Of a stretch of 64,000 nt of DNA, positions 53,343 to 63,595 are shown piece after piece. Positions within the stretch are counted from its first letter, which is position 1. Each line of letters opens with the position of its first letter. Source of the DNA: Heloderma charlesbogerti (lineage: Eukaryota > Chordata > Lepidosauria > Squamata > Helodermatidae); NCBI GenBank assembly GCA_026122225.1, contig JANEZZ010002656.1, positions 124,001-188,000 of the forward strand, written 5' to 3'. The notes beneath the pieces are model-generated. The model saw only the letters and a program-made list of their open reading frames with translations. It was not told the origin of the DNA and did no database searches. A program made the translations under genes and the position numbers.

Positions 53343-55173
53343 GTGGAGGTGAGGAATAGATTTCAGGGATTCGACCTGATCGACAGAGTGCCTGAGGAAC
53401 TATGGACGGAGGTCTGTAACATTGTTCAGGAGGCAGCAACGAAATCCATGCCAAAGAAAAAGAAATGCAAGAAAGCCAAGTGGCTGTCTGATGAGGCTTT
53501 ACAAGTAGCTGAGGAAAGAAGGGAAGCAAAAAGCAAGGGAGAAAGGGGAAGATATATCCAACTGAATGCAGAGTTCCAGAGAACAGCAAGAAGAGACAAG
53601 AAGGCCTTCTTAAATGAACAATGCAAAGAAATTGAGGAAAACAACAGAATGGGAAAGACTAGAGATCTTTTCAAGAAAATCGGAGATATCAAGGGGAGGT
53701 TTTGTGCAAAGACGGGACATGATAAAGGACAAAGAAGGCAGAGACCTAACTGAAGTAGATGAGATTAAGAAGAGGTGGAAAGAATACACAGAAGAACTAT
53801 ACAGGAAAGATCTTAATATCCCTGGTAGCCATGATAGTGCGGTCACTGAACTTGAGCCAGACATCCTAGAGAGTGAAATCAAGTGGGCCTTAGGAAGCAT
53901 TACTAACAACAAAGCTAGCGGATATGACAGTATTCCAGCTGAGCTATTTAAAATCCTAAAAGATGATGCCATTGAAGTGCTGCATTCAATATGCCAACAA
54001 ATTTGGAACACTCAACAGTGGCCACAAGACTGGAAAAGGTCAGTTTACATTCCAGTTCCAAAGAAGGGCAATGCCAAAGAGTGTTCAAACTACCATACAA
54101 TTGCACTCATTTCACATGCCAGCATGGTTATGCTCAAAATCCTACAAGCTAGGCTTCAGCAGTATGTGAACCAAGGACTTCCAGAAGTACAAGGTGGGTT
54201 TTGAAGAGGCAGAGAAACGACTGATCAAATCACCAACATTCGCTGCATCATGGAGAAAGCAAGAGAATTCCAGAAAAATGTCTCTTTCTGTTTCATTGAC
54301 TACACTAAAGACTTTGATTGTGTGGATCACAACAAACTGTGGCAAATTCTTAAAGAGATGGGAGTACCAGACCACCTTACCTGTCTCCTGAGAAACCTGT
54401 ACGAGGGTCAAGAAGCAACAGTAAGAAACAGTCATGGAACAACTGATTGGTTCAAAATTGGGAAAGGAGTATGACAACGCTGTATATTGTCACGCTGCTT
54501 ATTTAACTTATATGCAGAGTACATCATGAGAAACACCGGGTTGGATGAATCACAGGTCGGAATTAAGATTGCCGGGAGAATTATCAACAACCTCAGATAC
54601 ACAGATGATACCACCCTAATGGCAGAAAGCAAAGAGGATCTAAAAAGCCTCTTGTTGAGGGTGAAAGAGGAGAGTGCAAAAGCTGGTTTGAAAGTCAACA
54701 TTAAAAAAACTAAGAACATGGCATCTGGCCCCATCACTTCCTGGCATATATAAGGGGAAGAAATGGAAGCAGTGACAGATTTTATTTTCTTGGGCTCCAA
54801 GATCACTGCAGACGGTGACTGTAGCCATGAAATTAAAAGGCGCTTGCTCCTTGGGAGGAAAGCTATGGCAAACCTAGACAGCATAGTAAGAAGCAGAGAC
54901 ATCACCTTGCCGACAAAGGTCTGTATAATCACAGCTATGGTTTTCCAAGTAGTAATGTATGGCTGTGGGATCTGGACTATAAGGAAGGCTGAGTGCCGAA
55001 GAATCGATGCTTTCGAACTGTGGTGCTGGAGGAGACTCTTACGAGTCCCCTGGACTGCAGGGAGGTCAAATCAGTCCATCCTAAAGGAAATCAACCCTGA
55101 CTGCTCATCAGAAGGACAGATACTGAAGCTGAAGCTCAAATATTTTGGCCACCTAACGCGAAGAGAAAACTGA
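53343..55173 (+). pseudogene. BovB reverse transcriptase and C-terminal domain relic
   Basis: The pieces in order are a linker rich in Lys/Glu (53343-53753); RT fingers with NNKASGYDSIPAELFKIL and WKRSVYIPVPKKG (53614-54204); palm with FIDYTKDFDCVDHNKLWQIL (54250-54474); YTDDTTLMAES with both Asp present (54487-54753); and the C-terminal region with VVMYGCGIWTIRKAE and LKLKYFGHLTRREN (54763-55173). Breaks: a frameshift near 53750, a stop near 54204, TGA at about 54472, TAA at 54751-54753 and TGA at 55171-55173. The Ala in the FIDYTKAFD block is Asp here. Confidence 0.9.
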
Positions 55174-55382
55174 CTGGAAAGGACACCTGATGCTGGGAAA
55201 GATGGAAGGCAAAAGGAGAAGGGGACGGCAGAGGATGAGATGGCTACATAGCATCACCGATGCAATGAATATGAACTTGAGCACACTCTGGGAGAGAGCG
55301 GAGGACAGGAAGGCCTGCTTTGCTATGGTCCATGGGGTCACGAAGAGTCAGACACGACTTAACAACTGAACAACAACAACAA

Positions 55383-55853
55383 TTCTAACCAAGATCAGCC
55401 ACTGGGAACATAACGTGTCTGTGCTGGAAGACCTTCACTGCCTCTTGGTCCATTTCAGAGTTCAAAGATATTGGCAATGTAGTGCAAAAGCAGAAGACCA
55501 GTGTTTTTCCGAGGAGTTAGTAGTGCACAAATATCTCCTTCTCATGTCTAGACTTCTGTCTGGGCCTGTTGGTGGTTTGCAATACTTCTTCCCATGATTT
55601 CCCAGGGCCAATTATCCGGTTCAGACTATACAGCTTGAGGGTGGTAGATAAGCCTCTGGTGAGATCTCAAGGTTAGGTCATTTGTTGTTAGCAGAGTATC
55701 TGGGATGTGAGTTATCTAAGCTGGCTTATTGCCAAACATTTTTGAAGGCAGTGGAGTAGAACCAGAATCAATCTGATAGTATAGGTGTCCCTGGGAGCCT
55801 CCTAATTCAGAACCTCAACACAGTCTGCATACCAGGTGGGGTCCACTCATTGC
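55383..55853. other. Unassigned
   Basis: No recognised feature. Confidence 0.4.
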
Positions 55854-56450
55854 TAGGGATGCCAGGGATATCCTCAATGGAACCAAATGAGTTTGGATTT
55901 TCATGAATCTGACCCACAGATTCTGCAGCAGACCAGCTTTTCCTCTGTTGGGCAGATTCTGTGGCTTGCGGATGGGTTTTCTAAATTTCCCAAATTTTAT
56001 GCTAATTTCATTGTAGAAAAATATGCAAAATAAACCAGGACAAAAATGCACATTTCCCCCATCAGTGTGAAAATGTGCATTTGGGGCAAATTTGCATATT
56101 TTTGTAGACATGAATTTTGCTAATTTGGAAGCAAAAAAATACAATTCCATGGATGGGTGGATGACAGAATGAAAGTCTCCTGACAATCTTTAATGAGCTT
56201 CCGTTGTGCATTAAAAACGTGGTTGTTCAGGCAGGCATTTGGGGTGGGTTAAGGTATTTTAGAAAATGTTTTTATTGTAGGATTTTATTGTTTTAAACTG
56301 TTTTATTGTATGTTGTACATCGCCCAGAGTGGCTGGGTGACCAGCCAGATGGGCGATTAATAAATTTAATAATAAATAAATAAAAATAAATAAATAAATA
56401 AATCCACAAAATACAGACAGAACAGATTTTACACAATCCATACATCTCTA
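55854..56450. mobile_element. Family-3 hAT-like element interrupted by a LINE end
   Basis: The left tip is TAGGGATGCCAGGGATATCC and the right tip ATCCATACATCTCTA. The flanks ctcattgc and ctcgtcac match at 5 of 8. CCTCAATGGAACCAAATGAG and GAATCTGACCCACAGATTC match the family-3 copy at 16046. After CTCCTGACAAT the LINE unit 56186-56402 intervenes, and family-3 sequence (CCACAAAATACAGACAG) resumes. Confidence 0.78.
56186..56402 (+). mobile_element. CR1/L2-like 3' unit with AAAT tail, copy 2
   Basis: Nearly identical to 48853-49062 and starting at the same base. It ends in AATAAATAAATAAA repeats. Confidence 0.88.
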
Positions 56451-57299
56451 CTCGTCACTGATTCTAAGGGGGTTCCCAGCAACTGGAGGGGTGCAAGCTT
56501 ACGATCTTGCTCTGCAGCTGCTCACTGGTCTGCTTTAATCTTCTGCTTTGTTAATTAGCTTTTGCTTACTAAGATCTTTCCTTCACCTTTGGTGTTTATT
56601 GTATTCCGAGTCCTAAAAAGAACAATTGCCTCCTTGGCAACACGGGCACTTACCTAGAAAGTCTGGGGTGTTGAACCTCAAGCCAGTGGGCAAATTCAAG
56701 CCTGCCTGAGGTCCCAGTCCAGTTCTCTGCAGTTCCCCAGATGGTCACACACCTTTCTCACCTCCTTTCCCCTGACTGCTGATAGTTTCTTTTGTTTCCC
56801 AGCTTTTGCACATTTTTCCCCATTCAAAAAGTCTGAAATGCCTCCTAAGGCTTAGTTGCGGGCAGTAAGAGCTTTAAGCTCAATTTTGCTGGAATTTGGG
56901 GCCCTTCCCCCTTGTGCCTTTACCCCCACACAGGACTGGAATACGGCCTCTGAGAGCTTCTTCAAAACTGAATTCAGCACTTGGGCTGAAAGATGTTACA
57001 CACCCCTGAGCTCCTGCAATGAATGCCTGCTCCTGCATCAAGCAGCTCATGCCCTGAGGTCACAGGCCATTGCTCTTCTCCAAATGTCACTGCCATTGGA
57101 CATGAAGTGGTTGGTGAGTAGAGAGAACACATTTTCAGTTGTGGTGCTTTAGCTGTAGAACTCTTGCCTTGCAGCTATGCTGCTACATTTCTGGCCTCAG
57201 GTGAAGACCTTCTTAATCTCCTAGGCCCTTTCAAGACTTTTACATTTTAAACACTTGTTGTTCTTGGTTTTCAGCCATTTTAATAACTGCTGTCTTAAC
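56451..57299. other. No gene recognised
   Basis: A 98-codon plus-strand frame at 56856-57152 has no recognised domain and no supporting context. Confidence 0.4.
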
Positions 57300-57677
57300 A
57301 AGGGATGCTCATGCTGGAGAAATTCAAGATGGACTAAAATGAGCTACAGTTTCTAAGAATCCGACCTGCAGAATCCATGGACTTTCAGATTATTATTTTT
57401 AATTTCCCCAAAATTTATGCATATTTATTTGTAGGAAAATATGCATGCTTCTGCTGTGGAAAGGTTGAATGGAATGGGGGACCTTATGCTAAATGTTGCG
57501 TACTAAGATAAATTATGTAAATTGTTACAAAACCTCTTACATAATTATTTGTGTATTTTTCTGCATGACGGGAAAAAAAGAAATCACATCCGTCTGTGTG
57601 CAAATGATGGAACGAAAGGTGCCCGACAATCCACGAAACACAGACGGAGCGGATTTTACATAGTTCATGCATCCCTA
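57300..57677. mobile_element. Family-3 hAT-like element with 7/8 TSD
   Basis: The left tip is AAGGGATGCTCATGCTGGAG and the right tip TTCATGCATCCCTA. The flanks gtcttaac (57292-57299) and gtcttagc (57678-57685) match at 7 of 8. The interior matches 16046-16456 (GATGGACTAAAATGAGC, TTCTAAGAATC, GGAACGAAAGG). Confidence 0.88.
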
Positions 57678-57723
57678 GTCTTAGCCTGGCTTTTTATTGG
57701 TTTTTATGATATTTGATTTATGT

Positions 57724-58408
57724 TAGAGCTGTGTGCAAATAGCCTCTCAAACTTCTCCAGCCTATTTGTGGGCAGAGAAATTGGGGGGGGGGATTTCACC
57801 AAATTTCTCCTAGGTGAGGAGAAATTCTCCAACAATTTCTCACAGAAAGGGCTCACTATGCATAGGGGTTGTAGCGCAGGTTCTTCCCCCACCACCATCA
57901 CCACTATAAGTGTGTTTGGTTTACTGCACTGCTCCTGCAAGTGACAACAGCTTCAACAATGTTGAAGCTGTCACTTTTTTGAGGCAAAATTTTGAATTTC
58001 TTTTGGGTTTGGGGCTTACCTAATCACTGTGAGGTGGCCAAGGGTGCTCTATATGTTTTCTCTCTCTGTTACGAATCTTTCCTTTGCTCTGCAGCCTCCC
58101 AGTCCACTTGCCATTCCTGAACTGAAAAAGCCCCATGGGAGGAATTGCCTCATGACATCTTCCCCATGATGGCTTTAACTGAAGTGTGCTGAGGAGGCTA
58201 CAGGCTGCCACATATATTATTGTACAATGAACGACAGGACAGATACATCACAACACTAATGAAGTAAGGACAAGAACCTCAAACCCAGCCCATGAGAATT
58301 TCTCCATAATTTTTCCTCCTTTGAATTTCTTTTCAAAAGCAATTTCTTTTCTAACAAATTGAATGAGAATAGTCAAAAAATGTGGGAGAAATTTTTGGCA
58401 CAGCACTA
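57724..58408. mobile_element. Family-5 hAT-like element (TAGAGCTGTG ends)
   Basis: The left tip is TAGAGCTGTGTGCAAATAG and the right tip ATTTTTGGCACAGCACTA, inverted to each other. The flanks atttatgt (57716-57723) and gtttatgt (58409-58416) match at 7 of 8. A stem AGTGACAACAGCTTCAAC / GTTGAAGCTGTCACT is at 57941-57975. No transposase frame: the interior is 685 bp with several stops in every frame. Confidence 0.88.
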
Positions 58409-58422
58409 GTTTATGTTGTCCT

Positions 58423-59167
58423 TAGGGATGTACAAAACCCTACCTGGCTCCGCGCCGGGCAATCCGCAGTTGGGGGGAGGCACTCCGTCCCTCCCCCCAG
58501 AATCCTGCCTGGCCGGCTCTGCTCTGCAGCCAAGCCTCGGAGCTGCTGGCCGGCTCCAGCCGCCTGCAGCCGGACATCCGGCCGCTGGGCAGCCCTGCAT
58601 GGACACAAATGGCGGCTGTTGTAGCCGCCACCATTTGCGTCCCTGTATTGAGCTGTGATAGGCTACGTAAATATTTACTTAGCCTATCACGGCAGGGGGA
58701 AAAACCCCAGTGTATGCAAATGGTGGTAGCCGCCGCCATTTGCGTATGCTGGGTTTTTTTTCCCCCTGCCATGATAGGCTACGTAAATACTTATGTAGCC
58801 TATCACAGCAGGGGGGAAAAAACCCAGCATACGCAAATGGCGGTAGCCGCCATTTGCGTACGCTGGGTTCCCCCCCCCCCCGCCGTGATAGGCTATGTAA
58901 GTATTTACGTAGCCTATCACGGCTATGAAGAGGAGGAAGTGAATGGTGGCCGCAGGACAGCCGCCATTCGCAAAGCAGCGCAGACGGGAACAGGTAAGTG
59001 CTCCGTTTTGCGCACCTTTCGTGGGGTAGGGGCGGCGGGGACTTCATCCCGTGCGCCTTTCATGGGTTGGGGGGGTGGGGGCTTCATTCCGCAATGGATT
59101 TTGGGGGGCCAAATGCATTGGCATTCGGCCTCACCGAGATCCATCGCAGAATTCTCTGACATCCCTA
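58423..59167. mobile_element. Family-1 hAT-like element (B left, A1 right), 7/8 TSD
   Basis: The left tip is TAGGGATGTACAAAACCCTA and the right tip CTCTGACATCCCTA. The flanks gttgtcct (58415-58422) and gttgtcca (59168-59175) match at 7 of 8. Three palindromes (near 58669, 58790, 58907) alternate with GCAAATGGCGGTAGCCGCCATTTGC-type hairpins. A plus-strand donor ACAGGTAAGTGC lies near 58993. The left donor is weaker (CCCTACCTGG). Confidence 0.91.
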
Positions 59168-59432
59168 GTTGTCCAATTCCAGTGCAAGCCACCCTGGAGC
59201 TGGAAATGTATGATGAAGGACGCAATATAAATGCATTACGCAGCAAACAAACAGGGGGAATTTGTTGCAACAGTCCAGGATCAGTATTCGGCATAAGGAA
59301 GCATGCGGAGAGCTCAAGTGGGGCAGGGGGCTCGGCAGGCACAGCTCAGGGCAGCAGGTGTGTGTGTGTGGGGGGGGGGACTGGGGAGTCTGCTGGACTC
59401 CTTGACCAGACTGGGCTTCCACACCATCCCTA
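59168..59432. mobile_element. Probable family-2 right end
   Basis: The end GACTGGGCTTCCACACCATC CCTA at about 59408-59431 fits family 2. The left part is unclear and carries a LINE-like GGACGCAATATAAATGCATT phrase at about 59218. Confidence 0.5.
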
Positions 59433-60029
59433 TATGCCTGGCTTGTAACCCTTATTGCTAGGCCTGACAGTGTAGCTGACATTAGCAACATTCATGGAGG
59501 ATAAGGCTATCAGTAGCTAGTAGGCACATTCTCAATGTGCTACCTCCAGGATCAGAGCCAATATGCCACTGAATGCTGGGGTACAATAACAGTGGAAGAG
59601 GACTATTGCCCTCCTATCCTAGTTCTTGTGGACTTCCCAGTCTGCTGGACTGCATAGCCTGATCCAGCTGGGGCTTTTCACAAGTTCTTACATTCTTAGA
59701 ATTCTGCACTCCTTGGTGCATCAAAAAATAATAATACTCCAGTTCCAGGTAGAAAATACATGTCACTCACCAGACTACTACCTGGCCTGGCTCCTGAAGT
59801 CTTGAGTTCAGCCTAGCACAAAAAAATAAGTGATAGAACAAAGAGGTAGTGAGGCCAGATGTGTACAGTTTTTTAATGTGACAACTGTGAGCAGAGAAGG
59901 AATCAAAATAGGATACAATGCTGTTGAATGGATCTCTCAATCTTGGTTTTGCTAAGATTGTCATTTTTTAAAAGGTCAAGCTTCTTCTATCCCATTTCCA
60001 CAAGATCTTGTGATTTTTATTTGACTTAC
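59433..60029. other. No gene recognised
   Basis: Unassigned. A short frame at 59767-59964 (minus) has no domain. Confidence 0.4.
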
Positions 60030-60326
60030 GATTTGAAATCCCTATAGAAATTTGCATGCATTTTTATGTAATTATGCATTTTTAAATGCACACATTTTGG
60101 GATGCAAGCAGCCATTGAAATGTGTGTTTGTGCACATTTTTCAAATGTGTGCATGTTCCTGAATGGTCCTTTTCTTTTCTTTTTGTGGAATGCATTACAA
60201 GTTAATGTGCAGATTTCTGACTGCAAATTGTGTTAGGGTCTATGTTCAGATCCAGGAGGTGTGAATTAAACCATTACAAAAACAAAACAAAAGCCAACCC
60301 CAACAACTTCACGGGAGTGAATTTCT
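60030..60326. mobile_element. Possible hAT-like element, right tip only
   Basis: AT-rich with ATGCATTTTTA / AAATGCACACATTTT inverted motifs and a right tip GTGAATTTCTCACACATCCCT at about 60306-60326. The left tip is not found. Confidence 0.45.
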
Positions 60327-60534
60327 CACACATCCCTGCACTAGTTGCAAATAAAATAAATCACATTAAAATGGGCAAGTGTGGGCCCACTGTAAGTTTC
60401 ATAGTTGAACAAGCCATGGAAATGTACAAGCAGTGTCTATAAAGGATTGTGAAGAGATGGTGTATACCATGCAGGGAGCAGAAAACCACAGTGGTTGCTT
60501 TTTCTCAATCTACAAAAAGGAAATAAAAGGGAAT

Positions 60535-60570
60535 AATAACAATAACAACAACAACAACAACAACAACAAC
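60535..60570. repeat. (AAC)n microsatellite
   Basis: About 11 AAC units after an AAT-rich lead. Confidence 0.93.
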
Positions 60571-60611
60571 ATTTTCTCCACCCAGGCTTTGTTAATTGCA
60601 TGTTTTGAGAT

Positions 60612-60802
60612 GGGCGGGGCTGTGGCTCAGTGGTAGAGCACGTGCTCTGCATGCAGATGATCCCAGGTTCAATCCCCGGCATCTCCAGGTAGGGCTGGAA
60701 AAATCCTGCCTGAAACTTTGGAGAGCTGCTGCCAGTCAGTGTCAATAATACTAGGCTAGATGAACAAATGGTCTGATTCAGTATAAGGCAGCTTCTGATC
60801 TT
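60612..60802 (+). mobile_element. tRNA-derived SINE, best-preserved copy
   Basis: The A box GGCTCAGTGGTAGAGCACG and B box GGTTCAATCCCCGG are intact. The body follows: CATCTCCAGGTAGGGCTGGA, AGAGCTGCTGCCAGTCAGTG, GGTCTGATTCAGTATAAGGC, then AGCTTC. The head resembles tRNA-Ala with TGC at the anticodon position, but flanking stems are incomplete and the body shows it is a retroposon. Confidence 0.92.
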
Positions 60803-61477
60803 CTTTTCCTATTCTAAAGGGACAATATAAATGTGACAATATAAATATGGGATTTCCAGGGGATGGAAACACTAATGATGATTAATGTGTGCTTTTCACT
60901 ATTCCCCCCCCCCTTGTAACTCCTGGCCTTGTGTGTGCACTAGATCCCATTGGAGACCTGAAAAGATGGTAGGGTTGCAAGAAGGAATAGACAAGCAATG
61001 TGAGTGAAAGCAAGAGAGAATGTGCTTGCTGGGGTGACAAGAAAAACGTGGTGTAATTTGTGGGCTTCCGCATCTCGGAAATTAGCCTCTGTGGGTATGT
61101 GGAATATAATCATAGGTCTTAGAGTATATCAGCCCTTCACAATAAATGCCACATTAATACAATAATGCAACAAACAGGGATACGACCTGGTGCTAAGTCT
61201 GGAGGAAGAAACCTCCTCACATTAAAATCATAAAACAAACTCATTCTCTCTGAATGAGTCACACTGAGGTGGTGGAGCGCCTATCAGTTTGGGACCAGAC
61301 CCCCCCCCCAAAAAAGGCAGTTGTGTATCATACTTGGGGGAGACCAAAATATGTAGAAGCATATAAGACTGTAAATATATAGGACTGGATGCCTTACAAG
61401 AATATGTGACATCCCAGGACATATGGCATATTGAGGTGGCAGTTAAAGCAGGGAGGAGATGAGTCATCATCGTCATC
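60803..61477. other. No gene recognised
   Basis: Unassigned, with short C-runs near 60905 and 61299. Confidence 0.4.
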
Positions 61478-61990
61478 ATTATATTTATATCCCCCATACT
61501 GGGACTCAAGGTGGCTCTACAACAGTAAAAAGTTGTACAGTTAAAACATATAAATAGAAATATACAAAAGTTAAACATATAATTAAATCATCAATATAAA
61601 ATTGTATAAAATGTCAGAATTTAAAAACCAACAATATAAACAATAGTACCACTCCATCATATTCTCACAGGTCCTGACTATCTATCCCCAAAGGCCAGCC
61701 AGAACAAAACAGGTTTTGTTTGTTTGTTTGTTTTTTGGCTGGCCTACAGAAACATACCAAGGAGGGTGCCACTCTCGCCTCCCTGGGAAGGGAGTTCCAG
61801 AGTCCTGGGGTAGCCACCAAGGAGGCCCTTTCCTGCGTTCCTACCAGGCAAGCCTGTGATGGTGGTGGGCCTATGAGAAAGGCCTCCCCTGAAGATCTCA
61901 CAGCATGAGCAGGCTCATAGGGGAGAATAGTGGAGAAAGAAGAATTAATTAGCCCACAGGCCCTAGCAGCTTTATCCTGGAAGGAGAGAG
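61478..61990 (-). mobile_element. L2-like LINE 3' end, minus strand
   Basis: On the minus strand a frame (part of 61665-62129) reads LVATPGLWNSLPREARVAPSL, the C-terminal signature of CR1/L2 ORF2. The 3' UTR follows, ending GAGTCCCAGTATGGGGGATA and TAAATATAA at about 61478. The element is 5'-truncated near 61990, where a hAT-like tip begins. Confidence 0.78.
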
Positions 61991-61991
61991 T

Positions 61992-62577
61992 TAGGGATGT
62001 GCGAATCAGCAAAATACAAGCTTGCCAATGTTCTCTGATTTCCATATAGGAGTTCATTCTGGCTCTAGTCCATATCAGATTGTGAGCTTTTTTTTTTTCA
62101 CATGAAAATCTATGCATATTATCATGCATATTTCTTTTCTAAATGTGTAAACATCACTTTTTGACAGAGGATGAGATGGCTAGATAGCATTACTGATGCA
62201 ATGAATATGGACTTGAGCACACTCTGGGAGAGAGCGCAGAACAGGAAGGCCTGGCGTGCTATGGTCCATGGGGTCACGAAGAGTCGGACACAACTGAATG
62301 ACTGAACAACAACAACACATCAATTTAGCACATCTTTGAAATGTACACATTCTTCTCCTTTTGATTAAAGTGTATTTGTGTGCATTTTTCAAAAGTACAC
62401 ATTTTTATGCACATTTTTCAAATGTATGCATGCTGTTCAATGCTTATTCCCCCCCCCCATCTGCAAATCACATCGCAAGCTCAGAAATGTATGGGTTCAA
62501 CCACAGATTGCATTTCAGTCCAGAGTGTGCAAACTGGAAAAATTCAGACCAAAAACGAACTGAAACAAATTTCTCAT
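61992..62577. mobile_element. hAT-like element split by a BovB tail
   Basis: The left tip is TAGGGATGTGCGAATCAGCA. The interior is AT-rich with CACATTTTTCAAA motifs. BovB sequence 62164-62318 interrupts it. The right end ACAAATTTCTCAT runs into a new family-1 tip at 62578, and compared with 60306-60326 the last bases are missing. Confidence 0.65.
62164..62318 (+). mobile_element. BovB LINE 3' terminal 150 bp
   Basis: CAGAGGATGAGATGGCTAGA to CGAAGAGTCGGACACAACTG and an AAC tail. It is a very short 5'-truncated insertion into hAT-like sequence. Confidence 0.93.
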
Positions 62578-63257
62578 TAGGTGTGTACGAACCCCACTCA
62601 CCAATCCACCTGGGGGGTCTGCAGTGGGGGGAGGTGATCCATTCCTCCCCCCCAGAATCCTCCCCAGCCAGCTCTGCTTCGCGGTGAGTCCACTGCGCTG
62701 CCAGACGGGCCCATCCACAGCCGGACTTCCGTCCGCTGTCCTGTCGGGGTGTGGATGCAAATGGCGTAGTGAACGCCATTTGTGTCCCTGGTAAGGATGT
62801 ATGAAAGTCACCTGTTCACAGATTATGCTGATGCTGGGGGGGAGGCGCTCCATCCCTCCCCCCGAAATTTAGCTCAAAAAAAAGCTCAAAATTTAGCCAT
62901 GATAGGCTATGTAAATCTTTACGTAGCCTATCACATTTTGTTTTTAACTTGGAAATGGCAGCGGCGGCAGCCGGTCGGAAGACCGGCTGCCGCAGCCACC
63001 GCCGCCGAGCCACCGCCACAGCCGCAGCCTCCGCCACCAGGAAGTTCCGCCCCAGGTAAGTCCCATCCCGGGGGGGCAGGGGGCGGGGGGCCATTCCACC
63101 ACCGATTTCAGGGGGCCGAATGCGCTGGCATTCAGCTTCCCCGAGATCCGTGGCGGAACTTTCATACATACCTAGTCCCTAGTCTTTTCATGATAGGCTA
63201 CGTAAATATTTATGTAGCCTATCACAGCAAAGAGCAGGGATGCAAATGGTATAGCTA
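62578..63257. mobile_element. Family-1 copy (B3 left end), interrupted by a second copy
   Basis: The left tip is TAGGTGTGTACGAACCCCAC with CTCACCAATCCACCTGGGG, as in the 7470 copy. It runs to GTCCCTGG (62791), is interrupted by 62792-63174, and resumes at 63183 with a core palindrome (63189-63229) and GCAAATGG. Its far end is taken over by another tip near 63257. Confidence 0.77.
62792..63174. mobile_element. Family-1 element nested in a family-1 copy
   Basis: The left tip is TAAGGATGTATGAAAGTCAC and the right tip CTTTCATACATACCTA. The flanks gtccctgg (62784-62791) and gtccctag (63175-63182) match at 7 of 8. One palindrome lies near 62916. A plus-strand donor CCAGGTAAGTCCC lies near 63054. 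Its left B-end donor is degenerate (TCACCTGTT). Confidence 0.88.
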
Positions 63258-63595
63258 CGGATGTCAGAGAATTCCGTGACAGATCTCGGTGAGGCCAAAT
63301 GCCAGTGCATTTGGCCCCCCAAAATCCATCGTGGAACGAAGCCCCTGCCCCCCAAACCTATGAAAGGCACACGAGACGAAGTCCCCGCTGCCCCCACCCC
63401 ATGAAAAGTGGGCAAAGCGGAGCACTTACCTGCTCCTGTCCGCACTGCTTTGCGAATGGCGGCCGTCCTGCAGCCGCCATTCACTTCTTCCTCTTCCTAG
63501 TCATGATAGGCTACGTAAATACTTACGTAACCTATCACGGCTAATGCAGGGATGACATTTGCGTCCCTGCAGAGGCCGTGATAGGCTACATAATA
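63257..63595. mobile_element. Family-1 A1-end fragment
   Basis: It begins TACGGATGTCAGAGAATTCC, with the A1 hairpin, a minus-strand donor near 63425 (CACTTACCTGC), a core palindrome (63503-63541) and a half palindrome that is cut at 63595 by another tip. Confidence 0.78.

Larger units (their letters stand above)
50212..55382 (+). mobile_element. Nearly full-length BovB LINE carrying three hAT-like insertions
   Basis: Taking out the insertions at 50328-51222, 51460-52382 and 53130-53335 leaves about 3.1 kb, close to the ~3.2 kb full length of BovB. In order: 5' region (GACAGGTCATGGCAGAGAGT), endonuclease, reverse transcriptase, C-terminal domain, 3' UTR and an AAC-rich tail at 55366-55382. 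Only about the first 80 bp are missing relative to the 5' end kept in the deleted copy at 23829-24138. All reading frames are broken. Confidence 0.93.

Noticed and set aside
60612..60690. A tRNA-Ala-like gene with A and B boxes
   Set aside because: The acceptor stem does not close, and the sequence continues into the SINE body found in other copies in the window.
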